The translations under genes and the position numbers were made by a program. Below the pieces are notes generated by a model. It ran no database searches. It saw only the letters and a program-made list of their open reading frames with translations, and had not been told where the DNA came from. Source: Ureibacillus thermophilus (GTDB taxonomy: Bacteria > Bacillota > Bacilli > Bacillales_A > Planococcaceae). From it: a stretch of DNA of 64,000 nt. The DNA is taken from assembly GCF_042657185.1 (NCBI RefSeq), contig NZ_JBHSNN010000012.1. One strand, given 5' to 3'. This document shows, in pieces, positions 18,216 to 27,509 of the stretch. Within the stretch, counting starts at the first letter, position 1. Every line of letters starts with the position of its first letter.

Positions 18216-20534
18216 CTAAAATCCTCCAACAAGGGCGATTTTCAACACTTCTTCCGCAGTTTTTACCGGCTTGAATGTTAGCTGTTCGCGGACTGTTTCA
18301 GGAATATCATCAATATCCCGCTCATTATCTTGAGGAATGATAATCGTTGTAAGACCTGCACGATGCGCACCCAAAGATTTTTCCTTCAGGCCGCCAATTG
18401 GCAATACTCGCCCTCTAAGTGTGATTTCGCCCGTCATGCCTACTTCTTTTTTGATTGGCTTATTGGAAATGGCAGATACAAGTGCTGTCGCAATGGTAAT
18501 ACCCGCTGATGGTCCATCTTTAGGTACCGCTCCTTCTGGGACGTGAATATGAATATCGTGCTGCTCAAAATAGTCTGCATCTAGGTTAAGCCGTTCCGAT
18601 AAAGATCGGACGTAAGACAGGGCTGTTTGAGCAGATTCTTTCATTACATCCCCAAGCTTTCCTGTTAGAAGCAGTTTTCCTTTTCCAGGAGTTAATGATA
18701 CTTCAATTTGAAGGGTATCTCCGCCAACAGTCGTATATGCTAAGCCGGTTGCTACCCCTATTTGGTCTTCCAATTCCGCTTGACCATAGCGATATTTATG
18801 TTTGCCTAACATTTCAATTAATGTTTTTGAATTAACCGTCACCCGTTTACGTTCGCCGGAAACAATAACTTTCGCCACTTTTCGGCATACCGCAGCGATT
18901 TGGCGTTGAAGTCCCCGAACCCCAGCTTCCCGCGTATAATAGCGGATTAAATCTACAATTGCTTCTTCTTTAAAAACAATTTGTGATTTTTTCAAGCCGT
19001 TTTCTTCCAACTGTTTCGGAATGAGATGATTTTTTGCGATTTGCAATTTTTCCATTTCTGTATAACCGGAGATAGAAATGACTTCCATACGGTCTAATAG
19101 CGGACCTGGAATCGTGCTTAAATCGTTCGCAGTCGCAATAAACATCACTTGCGATAAGTCATACGGCTCTTCGATGTAATGGTCGCTGAATGTATGATTT
19201 TGTTCAGGGTCCAATACTTCCAGCATAGCTGCAGAAGGATCTCCTCTGAAATCATTGGACATTTTATCGATTTCATCCAATAAAAATACCGGGTTGATCG
19301 TGCCAGCCTTTTTCATGCCTTGAATAATGCGCCCTGGCATAGCTCCTACATAAGTGCGTCTGTGTCCGCGAATTTCCGACTCGTCTCGAACACCGCCAAG
19401 AGAAATCCGGACAAATTTGCGGTTCAAACTTTCTGCAATGGATCTTGCAAGGGACGTTTTTCCGACGCCTGGAGGACCAACTAAACAAAGGATTGGACCT
19501 CGAAGGGAATTTTTTAATTGCCGTACAGACAAATATTCCAAAATGCGCTCTTTGACTTTTTCCAAACCATCATGATCGCGGTCTAAAATTTCTTCCGCTA
19601 CTCTAATATCAAGTCTATCTTCTGTTTTCTCTTTCCAAGGAATCGTAACAAGCCATTCAATATAATTGCGAATCACGCCGCTTTCAGCACTTGCAGCTGG
19701 CAATTTTTCATAGCGGTCAAGCTCTTTCAATGCCGCTTTTTGAGTGGATTCAGGCATGCCAGCCTCTTCAATTCGTTTTTTAAGGTCTGCAATTTCTCCG
19801 CTTTTTCCTTCACGGTCTCCAAGTTCCGCTTGAATCGCTTTCATTTGTTCACGCAAATAATATTCCTTTTGCGTGCGCTCCATTGCTTGCTTTACTTTTG
19901 TAGAGATTTTCTTTTCTAAATTCAATACTTCCTGTTCATCATGCAAGCGAATCATTAAATGATCCAATCGTTTTTTAATATTGAACATGCTGAGGACTTC
20001 TTGCTTTTCCGCTATTTTAAAAGGCAAATGGGAAGCGATGATATCGGCCAGTCTTCCAGGCTCCTCGATATCCATAACTGCTTGAATCGTTTCAGCAGTA
20101 ATTTTATTGGAAGCCTTCGCATATTTTTCAAAATAATTCATCACGGTGCGCATTAATGCTTCCGTTTCAACGTCTTTTTCTTTTGAATCTTCGTGCAATT
20201 CAATATCTACGGTTGTAAAATCATCATTTTCCTGGTATTTGATAATTTTGCCTCGGCAAATTCCTTCCACGAGAATTCGCAATGTACCATTCGGCAGTTT
20301 CAACATTTGTTTGACAGAGACATATGTCCCAATCATGTATAAATCTTCTTTCTCCGGCATTTCTACACGCATATCCTTTTGAGCCGTCAAGAAGATTTTG
20401 TTGTCATTCACCATCGCATGTTCTAAAGCAGCAACGGAACGTTTTCTTCCTACATCAATATGTAAAACCATTGAAGGGAAAACGAGTAGTCCGCGCAAAG
20501 GGAGCAACGGAACATTTTTCTTTATTTCAGCCAT
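18216..20534 (-). CDS. lonA: ATP-dependent Lon protease
   Basis: A 772-residue Lon: N-terminal substrate-binding domain (LPLRGLLVFPSMVLHIDVGR), coiled coil, AAA+ module with Walker A GPPGVGKTS near residue 353 and Walker B FLLDEIDKM near 417, and the C-terminal serine protease with the catalytic serine in PKDGPSAG near 675. It degrades misfolded and regulatory proteins in the cytoplasm. B. subtilis has lonB upstream; no lonB is present here. GGAGGTGAGG precedes the start. Confidence 0.97.
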   Translation of the reverse strand: MAEIKKNVPLLPLRGLLVFPSMVLHIDVGRKRSVAALEHAMVNDNKIFLTAQKDMRVEMPEKEDLYMIGTYVSVKQMLKLPNGTLRILVEGICRGKIIKYQENDDFTTVDIELHEDSKEKDVETEALMRTVMNYFEKYAKASNKITAETIQAVMDIEEPGRLADIIASHLPFKIAEKQEVLSMFNIKKRLDHLMIRLHDEQEVLNLEKKISTKVKQAMERTQKEYYLREQMKAIQAELGDREGKSGEIADLKKRIEEAGMPESTQKAALKELDRYEKLPAASAESGVIRNYIEWLVTIPWKEKTEDRLDIRVAEEILDRDHDGLEKVKERILEYLSVRQLKNSLRGPILCLVGPPGVGKTSLARSIAESLNRKFVRISLGGVRDESEIRGHRRTYVGAMPGRIIQGMKKAGTINPVFLLDEIDKMSNDFRGDPSAAMLEVLDPEQNHTFSDHYIEEPYDLSQVMFIATANDLSTIPGPLLDRMEVISISGYTEMEKLQIAKNHLIPKQLEENGLKKSQIVFKEEAIVDLIRYYTREAGVRGLQRQIAAVCRKVAKVIVSGERKRVTVNSKTLIEMLGKHKYRYGQAELEDQIGVATGLAYTTVGGDTLQIEVSLTPGKGKLLLTGKLGDVMKESAQTALSYVRSLSERLNLDADYFEQHDIHIHVPEGAVPKDGPSAGITIATALVSAISNKPIKKEVGMTGEITLRGRVLPIGGLKEKSLGAHRAGLTTIIIPQDNERDIDDIPETVREQLTFKPVKTAEEVLKIALVGGF

Positions 20535-20745
20535 GCGGGTTCCTCACCTCCATTATGATACTAACGAATGCACCCGCTTCTGCAAGTTTTAGTATGTGAA
20601 AAAATAAGAAGTTTTCACTTGGATTTACATAGCAATTTTAAAATTTTTTCTTTCATGGAGCATTAATTAACAATAGTTTATTCAAAAAATAAGTTAAAGA
20701 ATTATCAAAAATATTTTTTTAAAAAATGTCATTCGAATTTTCGTG

Positions 20746-20800
20746 ATAAAGAGCTGACTCACGAGAAATGCATGGTGCACATTCGCAGTCAGCTCTTTAT
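20746..20800 (-). terminator. Terminator of clpX
   Basis: Perfect arms ATAAAGAGCTGACT and AGTCAGCTCTTTAT flank a long loop. The structure lies 33 bases downstream of the clpX stop, in the clpX-lonA gap. Confidence 0.75.
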
Positions 20801-20832
20801 GAAATAAAACTTTTGAATTGCTTGTTTCTAAC

Positions 20833-22107
20833 TTATGCAGAAGTTTTTTTATTGTCCTTTAAATCTTTCAATTCAGTGCCATCGTTCAAAATTAATTTCG
20901 GCTGTGCTTTTTCTGTAATGGTTTCTTTTGTGACGATGCATTTCACAATATCATCGCGGGATGGCAATTCATACATCATGTCAAGCATAATATTTTCAAT
21001 AATTGAGCGAAGTCCACGGGCACCTGTTTTGCGTTCAATAGCTTCTTTCGCAATTGCTTGAAGCGCTTCTTCCTCAAATTCCAACTCTACATTATCCAAT
21101 TCCAGCATTTTTTGATACTGTTTCACTAAAGCATTTTTCGGCTCTGTTAAAATTCGCACCAATGCTTCTTCATTTAATTGTTCAAGTGTGGCAATCACAG
21201 GCAAACGGCCAATAAATTCTGGAATTAGACCAAATTTTAATAAATCTTCTGGAATTAATTGTGAAATCAAGGAATCGCTTTCCACATTTTTATTTTTCGC
21301 ATCTGAACCAAAGCCAATGACTTTCTGGCCTAAGCGGCGTTTAATAATATTTTCAATTCCATCGAAAGCCCCGCCGACGATAAATAGAATATTGGTTGTA
21401 TCAATTTGCAAAAACTCTTGATGCGGATGTTTTCGTCCTCCTTGAGGCGGAACGCTTGCCACTGTACCTTCAAGAATTTTTAAGAGAGCTTGTTGAACAC
21501 CTTCGCCGGACACGTCACGTGTAATGGAAGGATTTTCAGATTTGCGGGCAATTTTGTCAATTTCATCTATATAAATAATTCCTTTTTCCGCTCTTTCAAT
21601 ATCATAATCAGCCGCTTGAATTAATTTTAACAAAATATTTTCTACGTCTTCTCCTACATACCCTGCTTCTGTTAATGAAGTTGCATCAGCAATGGCAAAT
21701 GGAACATTCAAAATTCTTGCAAGGGTCTGAGCAAGCAACGTTTTCCCGCTTCCTGTAGGTCCAATAAGAATAATATTGGACTTTGACAACTCCACATCAT
21801 CTATTTTACTATTTGAATTGATTCGTTTGTAATGGTTATATACAGCTACTGCAAGCGCTTTTTTTGCGCGTTCTTGTCCAATCACATACTCATCTAAAAT
21901 GCTTAAAATTTCTTTCGGTTTTGGCACATCTTGAAAATCGATTTCCTCTTCTGTGCCTAATTCCTCAACTACAATTTCGGAACAAAGCTCAATACATTCG
22001 TCACAAATATAAACACCAGGGCCAGCTACTAATTTTCGTACCTGTTCCTGAGGCTTTCCACAAAAAGAACACTTTAAATTGCCTTTTTCATCATTAAATT
22101 TAAACAA
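20833..22107 (-). CDS. clpX: ClpX, ATPase subunit of ClpXP
   Basis: A 424-residue AAA+ unfoldase that feeds substrates to ClpP. The N-terminal zinc-binding domain is complete (CSFCGKPQ and CDECIELC, residues 14-42). Walker A GPTGSGKT near 117, the pore loop EAGYVGEDVE near 150, Walker B IIYIDEIDKIA near 180 and sensor II GARGLRSI near 365 are all present. It sits between tig and lonA as in B. subtilis. Confidence 0.97.
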   Translation of the reverse strand: MFKFNDEKGNLKCSFCGKPQEQVRKLVAGPGVYICDECIELCSEIVVEELGTEEEIDFQDVPKPKEILSILDEYVIGQERAKKALAVAVYNHYKRINSNSKIDDVELSKSNIILIGPTGSGKTLLAQTLARILNVPFAIADATSLTEAGYVGEDVENILLKLIQAADYDIERAEKGIIYIDEIDKIARKSENPSITRDVSGEGVQQALLKILEGTVASVPPQGGRKHPHQEFLQIDTTNILFIVGGAFDGIENIIKRRLGQKVIGFGSDAKNKNVESDSLISQLIPEDLLKFGLIPEFIGRLPVIATLEQLNEEALVRILTEPKNALVKQYQKMLELDNVELEFEEEALQAIAKEAIERKTGARGLRSIIENIMLDMMYELPSRDDIVKCIVTKETITEKAQPKLILNDGTELKDLKDNKKTSA

Positions 22108-22226
22108 TTTGTTTCACCCCTATTCAAGCAACAATCTTACAAGATATTGAGCACTTTAGCAAACAAGAAGTATTAAATGCCCACTTTTTTATCTGTAAGT
22201 ATGTAAAAAAAATTATGGTTGGTACA

Positions 22227-22262
22227 AAACAAGGCACGGTAGTATACGCCGTACCTTGTTTT
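22227..22262 (-). terminator. Terminator of tig
   Basis: Arms ACAAGGcACGG and CCGTaCCTTGT around TAGTATACG, followed on the minus strand by a T-rich tract, between tig and clpX. Confidence 0.75.
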
Positions 22263-22314
22263 AGAAAAATATTTAATTAATTCCACTACGCTAAATTGTA
22301 AAGGAAAGCAAAAA

Positions 22315-23607
22315 TTATTCAGTAATTTTTGCATGCTCAACTAAAAACTCAACTGTTTTTTGTGTGCGGATATCGTTTTCTAAAATTTCTGTTGTACCGC
22401 CTAAAGCAGTAATAATTTTTTCTTTATCCATTTTGAATTGGTCAACCATTTTTTCAAGCTCTTTGTCGATATCTTCTTGTGTCACTTCGATGTTTTCTGC
22501 TTTAGCGATTGCTTCTAGTGTTAATGAAATGCGCACGCGAGTTTCAGCATCTTCTCTGAATTGTTCATGCAAGTCTTCCTCTGTTTGACCAGAGAATTGA
22601 TAATAAAGGTCTAAAGACATTCCTTGCATTTGTAGGCGTTGAGCAAATTCATCAATCATACGGTGAATTTCGTTGTGAATCATTGCTTCTGGAATTTCCA
22701 TTTCAGCATTCTCAGCTGCTTTTTCTACTAATTCATCGCGAAGTGTGCTTTCTGCTTCATTTTTCTTTTGTTCAGCTAATCTTTCTTTTATTTTGTTGCG
22801 CAATTCTTCAACTGATTCAACTTCTGGATCTGCTTCTTTTGCAAATTCGTCGTTTAATTCTGGCAATACTTTTGTTTTTACTTCTTTTACAGTTACTTTG
22901 AAAGTTGCATCTTTGCCAGCAAGTTCTTCCGCATGATATTCTTCAGGGAATGTTACTTGGATGTCTTTAGATTCGCCAGCTTTTAAGCCAACTAATTGTT
23001 CTTCAAAGCCAGGGATGAATTGGCCAGAACCGATTTCTAAAGGATAGTCTTCCCCTTTTCCGCCTTCAAATGCTTCATCGCCAAGGAAACCTTCGAAGTC
23101 GATTACAGCAATATCGCCTTCAACGATTGGTTCATCTTCTTTAATTTCATATTCTGCTTTGCGGTTTAATAAGTTTTGGATTTGTTCTTCCACTTCTTCA
23201 TCTGTAACTTCAGTGCTTAATTTTTTCACTTCTAAACCTTTATATTCACCTAGTTTTGGTTCAGGTTTAACCGTTACAGTTGCAGTAAATGTAAAATCTT
23301 TATCTTTTTCGAAACCATCAAGTTCGCCGATTTCTGGATAATCAACTGGGAAAATACCAGTTTCATCAACAGCTTTTGAATATTCTTCTGGAACTAAAAT
23401 TTCTAAAGCGTCTTGGTATAGAGCTTCTACGCCAAATCGCTTTTCAAAGATTTTGCGTGGCACTTTTCCTTTACGGAATCCAGGTACATTAATTTGTTTT
23501 ACGATTTTTTGGAATGCTTGATCAAGAGCTTGGTTCACTTTTTCAGCAGGAACTTCAATTGTTAATACTCCAGTGTTTGCATCTTTTTTTTCCCATTTTG
23601 CAGACAT
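22315..23607 (-). CDS. tig: Trigger factor
   Basis: A 430-residue ribosome-associated chaperone and prolyl isomerase. The N-terminal ribosome-binding signature PGFRKGKVPR lies near residue 42. The FKBP-like PPIase domain (DIAVIDFEGF to VKEVKTKVLPEL) covers about 160-250, and the C-terminal helical chaperone arms follow. AGGAGG-like sequence (TGGAGGTATTAC) precedes the ATG. Normal length; position before clpX as in B. subtilis. Confidence 0.97.
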   Translation of the reverse strand: MSAKWEKKDANTGVLTIEVPAEKVNQALDQAFQKIVKQINVPGFRKGKVPRKIFEKRFGVEALYQDALEILVPEEYSKAVDETGIFPVDYPEIGELDGFEKDKDFTFTATVTVKPEPKLGEYKGLEVKKLSTEVTDEEVEEQIQNLLNRKAEYEIKEDEPIVEGDIAVIDFEGFLGDEAFEGGKGEDYPLEIGSGQFIPGFEEQLVGLKAGESKDIQVTFPEEYHAEELAGKDATFKVTVKEVKTKVLPELNDEFAKEADPEVESVEELRNKIKERLAEQKKNEAESTLRDELVEKAAENAEMEIPEAMIHNEIHRMIDEFAQRLQMQGMSLDLYYQFSGQTEEDLHEQFREDAETRVRISLTLEAIAKAENIEVTQEDIDKELEKMVDQFKMDKEKIITALGGTTEILENDIRTQKTVEFLVEHAKITE

Positions 23608-23720
23608 ATAGTAATACCTCCAAAAATAAATTACATAATTTTCATCATAAACAAAAGTTTACACGATTTTGACAACCATTTTAGTATATCATAAGTAGCC
23701 TGAGTTTCAACATTTTCATA

Positions 23721-24722
23721 TTACTGCAGTTCGGACAACTTTTCTAATTCTTGTATGAAGCGATAAATTTCTTCATCGGCTCCACCGTTTTTGCCAAACA
23801 TTTGATATACAAAATCAATATAATTTTGTGCCACTTTCTGCGGTTCAAAATCCAACCACTCAAAAGGATACGTTACAATTGAATGTTTTGCAATTAAATA
23901 TTCTACCATTTCCAAAATGGAAGGATCTTGTTGCAATTTTTCATTCACTATATTTGAAATCATTTTATATTGTGGCAACTCTGTTGGCAACCCAATTTTC
24001 GAAGGATTTACCACAATCATCCTGTTAAATTTTTTCATTTCCAATTCTATGTCGATTTTTTGCTCATTCATCAAAATGAGAATGAGGCTTTTTACAAAAG
24101 GATGAGTGTGGCTATGTTCAGCTATATTTTTCAGTTGCTTAAGAATGGGGCGGATATTTAAATAAGACATCTCGTTGATTTTTTTCACTTGCTGTGATGC
24201 ATCGAATCCCAAAAAAACATCCAATTCATATTGCTCTAATTCGAATTGACTAACTACTGTATTCTCCTCTTGCTTTTCCATTCCCTCACTAATAGTAGCA
24301 TTTAATTCTCTCAGCCTCTTAAATTGTTCCAACCTTTCTTGAGGAATCACACCTTCTTCAAGCAAGGAAGAAATAATTTTTTCAACTTTTTTATATTCTT
24401 TTAATTGCAGACAAATACTTAAATAAAGTTCCATGATTTCAAAATACATGGATGGACCAAGGCTAAGAAGTCTCTCGCACACTTCCTTTGCTTTTTCATA
24501 AGATTTTGATTCATATAATGAGTAGGCGTAAATGCTCAATAATTGTTCATCATCATCTTCATATTGCAACGCTTCCTCAAAATATTGATTCGCCTTTTCA
24601 AATTGATTATTTCTCAAATATTTCAACGCCTCAGAATAGAGCCGTTCCACCGTTCCAGGAAATACAATAACATTTTGGAAAGTGGTGTAGGAAGAAGATT
24701 TCTTATGTTTCACTTTTTTCAC
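23721..24722 (-). CDS. TPR-repeat protein (YsoA-like)
   Basis: A 333-residue soluble protein. Residues about 28-130 hold tetratricopeptide-type helical pairs (YSEALKYLRNNQFEKANQYF, SYEKAKEVCERLLSLG); the C-terminal half is helical without a motif I recognise. B. subtilis has the TPR protein YsoA next to tig, so this is its positional counterpart. Partners are unknown. Confidence 0.8.
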   Translation of the reverse strand: MKKVKHKKSSSYTTFQNVIVFPGTVERLYSEALKYLRNNQFEKANQYFEEALQYEDDDEQLLSIYAYSLYESKSYEKAKEVCERLLSLGPSMYFEIMELYLSICLQLKEYKKVEKIISSLLEEGVIPQERLEQFKRLRELNATISEGMEKQEENTVVSQFELEQYELDVFLGFDASQQVKKINEMSYLNIRPILKQLKNIAEHSHTHPFVKSLILILMNEQKIDIELEMKKFNRMIVVNPSKIGLPTELPQYKMISNIVNEKLQQDPSILEMVEYLIAKHSIVTYPFEWLDFEPQKVAQNYIDFVYQMFGKNGGADEEIYRFIQELEKLSELQ

Positions 24723-24915
24723 TCCATGATGTATTAGAAAATGTTTGAATGTCCCTATTTTTAAAAAATGCTTTTTATTCTATAATTCCCTTCTATGTAT
24801 CATTTCAACCTAAAAACAACATAACTCCTATTATATTAAAAGATTTCAATATTTTTTAACGGTTTTTTCTTCCATTAAACAAAAATTTCATAAACCTTCA
24901 CAACATAATAAAAAC

Positions 24916-24943
24916 GGGATGAAACGCTAAAAAGTTTCATCCC
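24916..24943 (-). terminator. Terminator of the DnaA-N-like gene
   Basis: Arms GGGATGAAAC and GTTTCATCCC, loop of 8 bases, then a run of T on the minus strand. The upstream arm overlaps the gene's last codons. Confidence 0.85.
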
Positions 24944-25350
24944 TTCATTATTTTATGAAAAGTTACCTCATGATGTGCCCTTGTCTCTAAAAAAACGACT
25001 TTCTTCTCCAACTCTTTAACCTTTTTTTGCAATCGATTTATCATCATATTTTGCTGGAGAATAAACGTTTTTATTTCTTCATAAGTAGTTTTTGAGTGAA
25101 TAAGAGGCAACTCATTGGATTCTTTATTCACAATTTGAATTTCGGCTTTTTTTCCGGTCATTTCTTCCACCGTCAAAGCAATGATTTTTTTATACCGATG
25201 ATTTAAACATTCTTTTGTAAATTGGCTGTCTGTAAAAACATCAAGCACTTCTCCGCTCCATTCACCTTCCGTTTTTGCAAAGTACAGATCATAACTTGCC
25301 TTAGGAATTTTCCAACGAATCCGCTCCAATACTTTCGGCCAAAATTCCAT
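24937..25350 (-). CDS. Orphan DnaA domain-I-like protein with coiled coil
   Basis: A 137-residue protein. Residues 1-75 follow the DnaA N-terminal domain pattern: WPKVLERIRWKI, KASYDLYF, LDVFTDSQFTKECLNHRY, then VEEMTGKKAEIQIV, which is very close in spacing to 'FARDWLESRY...ELTGEELSI' of DnaA. Residues about 88-125 form a predicted coiled coil (NRLQKKVKELEKKVVFLET). There is no AAA+ or DNA-binding domain. DnaA domain I binds SirA, DnaD and helicase and self-associates, so a stand-alone copy could modulate initiation; this is inference. The ATG at 25350 has AAAAGG 8 bases upstream. Confidence 0.8.
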   Translation of the reverse strand: MEFWPKVLERIRWKIPKASYDLYFAKTEGEWSGEVLDVFTDSQFTKECLNHRYKKIIALTVEEMTGKKAEIQIVNKESNELPLIHSKTTYEEIKTFILQQNMMINRLQKKVKELEKKVVFLETRAHHEVTFHKIMKG

Positions 25351-25469
25351 GATGTTCATCCTTTTCTTCGCCAAAAATCGCTCTAACCACATTGTGGCAG
25401 AATTTCTTGAAATTTAATCAGCCCGCCCGCCAACATTTTGTAGAATATTTATTTCAAATTGCTATAAAA

Positions 25470-25511
25470 AATAAAAAGGAACGCCAAAGAAATTTAGCGC
25501 TCCTTTTTATT
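25470..25511 (-). terminator. Terminator of the MaoC-like gene
   Basis: Arms AATAAAAAGG-ACGC and GCG-TCCTTTTTATT overlap the gene's stop region. An A-rich/T-rich stem flanks a short loop. Confidence 0.7.
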
Positions 25512-25931
25512 CAATAAAAATTTGTATTCAGCAGCAACAACGGTTTCCCCAGTCTGTTTCTTAATTTCTTGATGGAAAGCGATTACACCTTTACCGTTGC
25601 CTTTATCTATTAAATCGGTTACTTTTAGTTCCAAAAAGATTGTATCCCCGATAAAGGTCGGTTTGATAAATCGCAATTTTTCGATTCCATAGAAAGCAGC
25701 GATAACGTTAGGGCTCATTTCGAGAAGGCCTGTACCGATGGACAATACGAGCAAACCATGGGCAATCCGTTGTTTGAAGATTGTTTGTTTCGCATATTCC
25801 GAATCCATATGCAACGGAAAGAAGTCTCCGCTGACACCCGCAAAATTCACAATATCGCTTTCCGTAATGGTCCGCCCTGAAGACGTCCATGATTCTCCAA
25901 TTTCATATTCTTCAAAAGGTTTAGTTAACAT
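25494..25931 (-). CDS. MaoC-family (R)-specific enoyl-CoA hydratase-like protein
   Basis: A 145-residue hot-dog-fold protein. The hydratase motif is visible near residues 33-60: FAGVSGDFFPLHMDSEYAKQ followed by RIAHGLL, with the Asp/His pair typical of R-hydratases. Residues 60-145 complete the hot-dog sheet (PTFIGDTIFLELKV). It likely hydrates or dehydrates short acyl-CoA; the substrate cannot be told. A single-gene unit. Confidence 0.88.
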   Translation of the reverse strand: MLTKPFEEYEIGESWTSSGRTITESDIVNFAGVSGDFFPLHMDSEYAKQTIFKQRIAHGLLVLSIGTGLLEMSPNVIAAFYGIEKLRFIKPTFIGDTIFLELKVTDLIDKGNGKGVIAFHQEIKKQTGETVVAAEYKFLLNKKER

Positions 25932-26007
25932 TCCTTCTCTCCTTTAAATTTCCCAGTGAAAAGCAGCTACTCCATTTTATGCATACACTCTTTTCAATAT
26001 GAGCCCA

Positions 26008-26424
26008 TTAACGGACAATAAACACATCATATTTTGAATTTCGAACGATGCGCTCCGCTACAGAACCAACCACCAATTTTTCTAGTCTATTCAAACCTGT
26101 TGCACCGCAGACGATTAAATCAGTTTCAAGGTTCGTTAAAACGGACTTGGCCGCTCCTTCTTTTACTAGTATTTCTACATTTGCAACTCCAGCTTTTTCA
26201 GCTTCTTCTTTCATTTTTGCTAACTCATCTTCCGCTTTCTCTCTCAATTCAGCAGCATATTTTAAATCATAAGCGGCAATAGAACCAAACGTTTTTGTAT
26301 CTACCACATGGACAATCGATAATGCGGCTTGATTCATCTTTGCCAGCTCCACCGCTTTTTGAAAAGCCTTTTTTGATCCTTCAGAAAAATCAATCGCAAC
26401 AGCAATTTTTTTATACATTCCCAT
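26008..26424 (-). CDS. Universal stress protein (UspA family)
   Basis: A 138-residue Rossmann-like alpha/beta protein. It starts KKIAVAIDFSEGSKKA and ends with GATGLNRLEKLVVGSVAE, matching the G-x2-G-x9-G-S nucleotide-binding motif of ATP-binding Usp proteins. A GTG lies three codons upstream, but the ATG at 26424 is correctly spaced from AAAGGAG. Role in stress survival is known for the family only. Confidence 0.92.
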   Translation of the reverse strand: MGMYKKIAVAIDFSEGSKKAFQKAVELAKMNQAALSIVHVVDTKTFGSIAAYDLKYAAELREKAEDELAKMKEEAEKAGVANVEILVKEGAAKSVLTNLETDLIVCGATGLNRLEKLVVGSVAERIVRNSKYDVFIVR

Positions 26425-26530
26425 TTTTTCCACTCCTTTATCTTTTTCTCTATTTTATCAAAAATTTTACAAAATTTATATAGAAAATTCATAAATTTTC
26501 TCGTTCGGTACTTTTTAAGCTAATCCATGT

Positions 26531-26701
26531 TCAAATGAGCTTTGCCGATTTTTTCAGCTGTGCAAAACAATCATCCATCTGAACACATTCCGTACGATGA
26601 AAAGTAAATTTATTTTCATAATCATCTACAATCATATATTCAAAACTATCTGGATATTCATGAAGTTCATCGATGAATTTTTGATATTTATATTGCTGCA
26701 A
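26531..26701 (-). CDS. Possible small protein, TTG start, downstream of a cre-like site
   Basis: A 56-codon frame beginning at TTG (26699-26701) with AAAGG 7 bases upstream, otherwise in a 490-base gap. The product is hydrophilic and has a coding-like composition (QQYKYQKFIDELHEYPDSFE, then FTFHRTECVQMDDCFAQLKK). The same frame stays open upstream to a stop near 26755 without an ATG, so another non-ATG start is possible. No family recognised. Confidence 0.45.
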   Translation of the reverse strand: MQQYKYQKFIDELHEYPDSFEYMIVDDYENKFTFHRTECVQMDDCFAQLKKSAKLI

Positions 26702-26752
26702 ATAAACTACCTTTCTTCCTTCAATCCTTTCACCTTCTTGAACCGACCGGGA

Positions 26753-26767
26753 AGTAAGCGCTTACAA
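26753..26767 (-). promoter_or_regulatory. Candidate CcpA cre site
   Basis: The minus strand reads TTGTAAGCGCTTACT, which fits the catabolite-responsive consensus WTGNAANCGNWNNCW at every fixed position. It lies about 50 bases upstream of the small TTG-start frame. CcpA binding is inferred from the match alone. Confidence 0.5.
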
Positions 26768-26882
26768 AATAAAAATCAATCGATTGAATTTTATTTAATC
26801 ATGAGGTTATCAATAAAACCGATGATACTTAACCAATTTCACACTAATTCCGCATTTGTACCATATATCAACAAAAATCCAC

Positions 26883-26891
26883 CATACATTA
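26883..26891 (+). promoter_or_regulatory. Sigma-K-like -10 element of first YjcZ-like gene
   Basis: CATACATTA fits the sigma-K -10 pattern CATANNNTA, 35 bases before the start codon. The same nonamer lies 30 bases before the second YjcZ-like gene (33053-33061). The -35 element is less clear. Confidence 0.5.
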
Positions 26892-26917
26892 AATATGAAA
26901 AAAGGGGGTGAAAGGAT

Positions 26918-27040
26918 ATGTCTTCTAACTACGGCTCTGTTGGAGGATACTACGGCAATAAGTGCGACTTTGTTTTACTTGTAGTTCTCTTTATTCTTCT
27001 CATCATTGTGGGAACAAACTACAAAGGTTACGGCTATTAA
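26918..27040 (+). CDS. YjcZ-family small sporulation membrane protein, copy 1
   Basis: A 40-residue protein: a Gly/Tyr-rich N-terminus (SSNYGSVGGYYGNKCD), one membrane segment (FVLLVVLFILLIIVG) and a short Lys/Gly/Tyr tail. This is the architecture of the YjcZ/YoqM family of tiny sporulation proteins. The strong site GGGGGTGAAAGG precedes the ATG by 3-8 bases. A hairpin terminator follows at 27093-27126. A related 43-residue copy lies at 33083-33214. Location in the spore or mother cell is inferred. Confidence 0.85.
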   Translation: MSSNYGSVGGYYGNKCDFVLLVVLFILLIIVGTNYKGYGY

Positions 27041-27092
27041 TACCCCTTGCTGCTTTCACTTTCCGCCATGAATTCCACTTACTGACTTTATT

Positions 27093-27126
27093 ACGACCTA
27101 AAGCAACGTCTTTAGGTCGTTTTTTT
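27093..27126 (+). terminator. Terminator after YjcZ-like copy 1
   Basis: Arms ACGACCTAAAG and CTTTAGGTCGT around CAACGT, followed by seven T. Confidence 0.88.
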
Positions 27127-27189
27127 GCAGATATGTATAACTTCAGAAAAAACCCATTTTGAACAAAATCGGTTCAAAATGGACTATTA

Positions 27190-27378
27190 CTAATTTAATA
27201 TTCTGCTTGGCAAATTATGATACATATCAAAAATTTCTTCGGCTGTTTCCTTAATCATATCCTCATCGCCTTGATCCATGGCATTATCTAATTTCGCATA
27301 AATCAATAATAAAATACTTTTTGCTTCCATTTCATCCATATATTGAATCTTCTGTTTTACATATTGAATCCGATTCAA
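27190..27378 (-). CDS. Small hypothetical helical protein, TTG start
   Basis: A 62-residue, acidic, mostly helical protein (NRIQYVKQKIQYMDEMEAKS...). The TTG at 27378 is preceded by AGAGGGG about 7 bases upstream; the frame extends to an ATG at 27420 with no good site. I do not recognise it. It resembles the short cytoplasmic helical proteins common beside sporulation genes in Bacillales, but no function can be given. Confidence 0.6.
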   Translation of the reverse strand: MNRIQYVKQKIQYMDEMEAKSILLLIYAKLDNAMDQGDEDMIKETAEEIFDMYHNLPSRILN

Positions 27379-27509
27379 TTTAGCCACCCCTCTTTTCACT
27401 ACATTGCAATTATACTGCAAGAATAAAATAATTTGCCAATCTTATACGATTTTCACAGAAAACTTGCTACTTACGAGAATATCATAAGTTTTCCAGATAG
27501 CATAATAAA

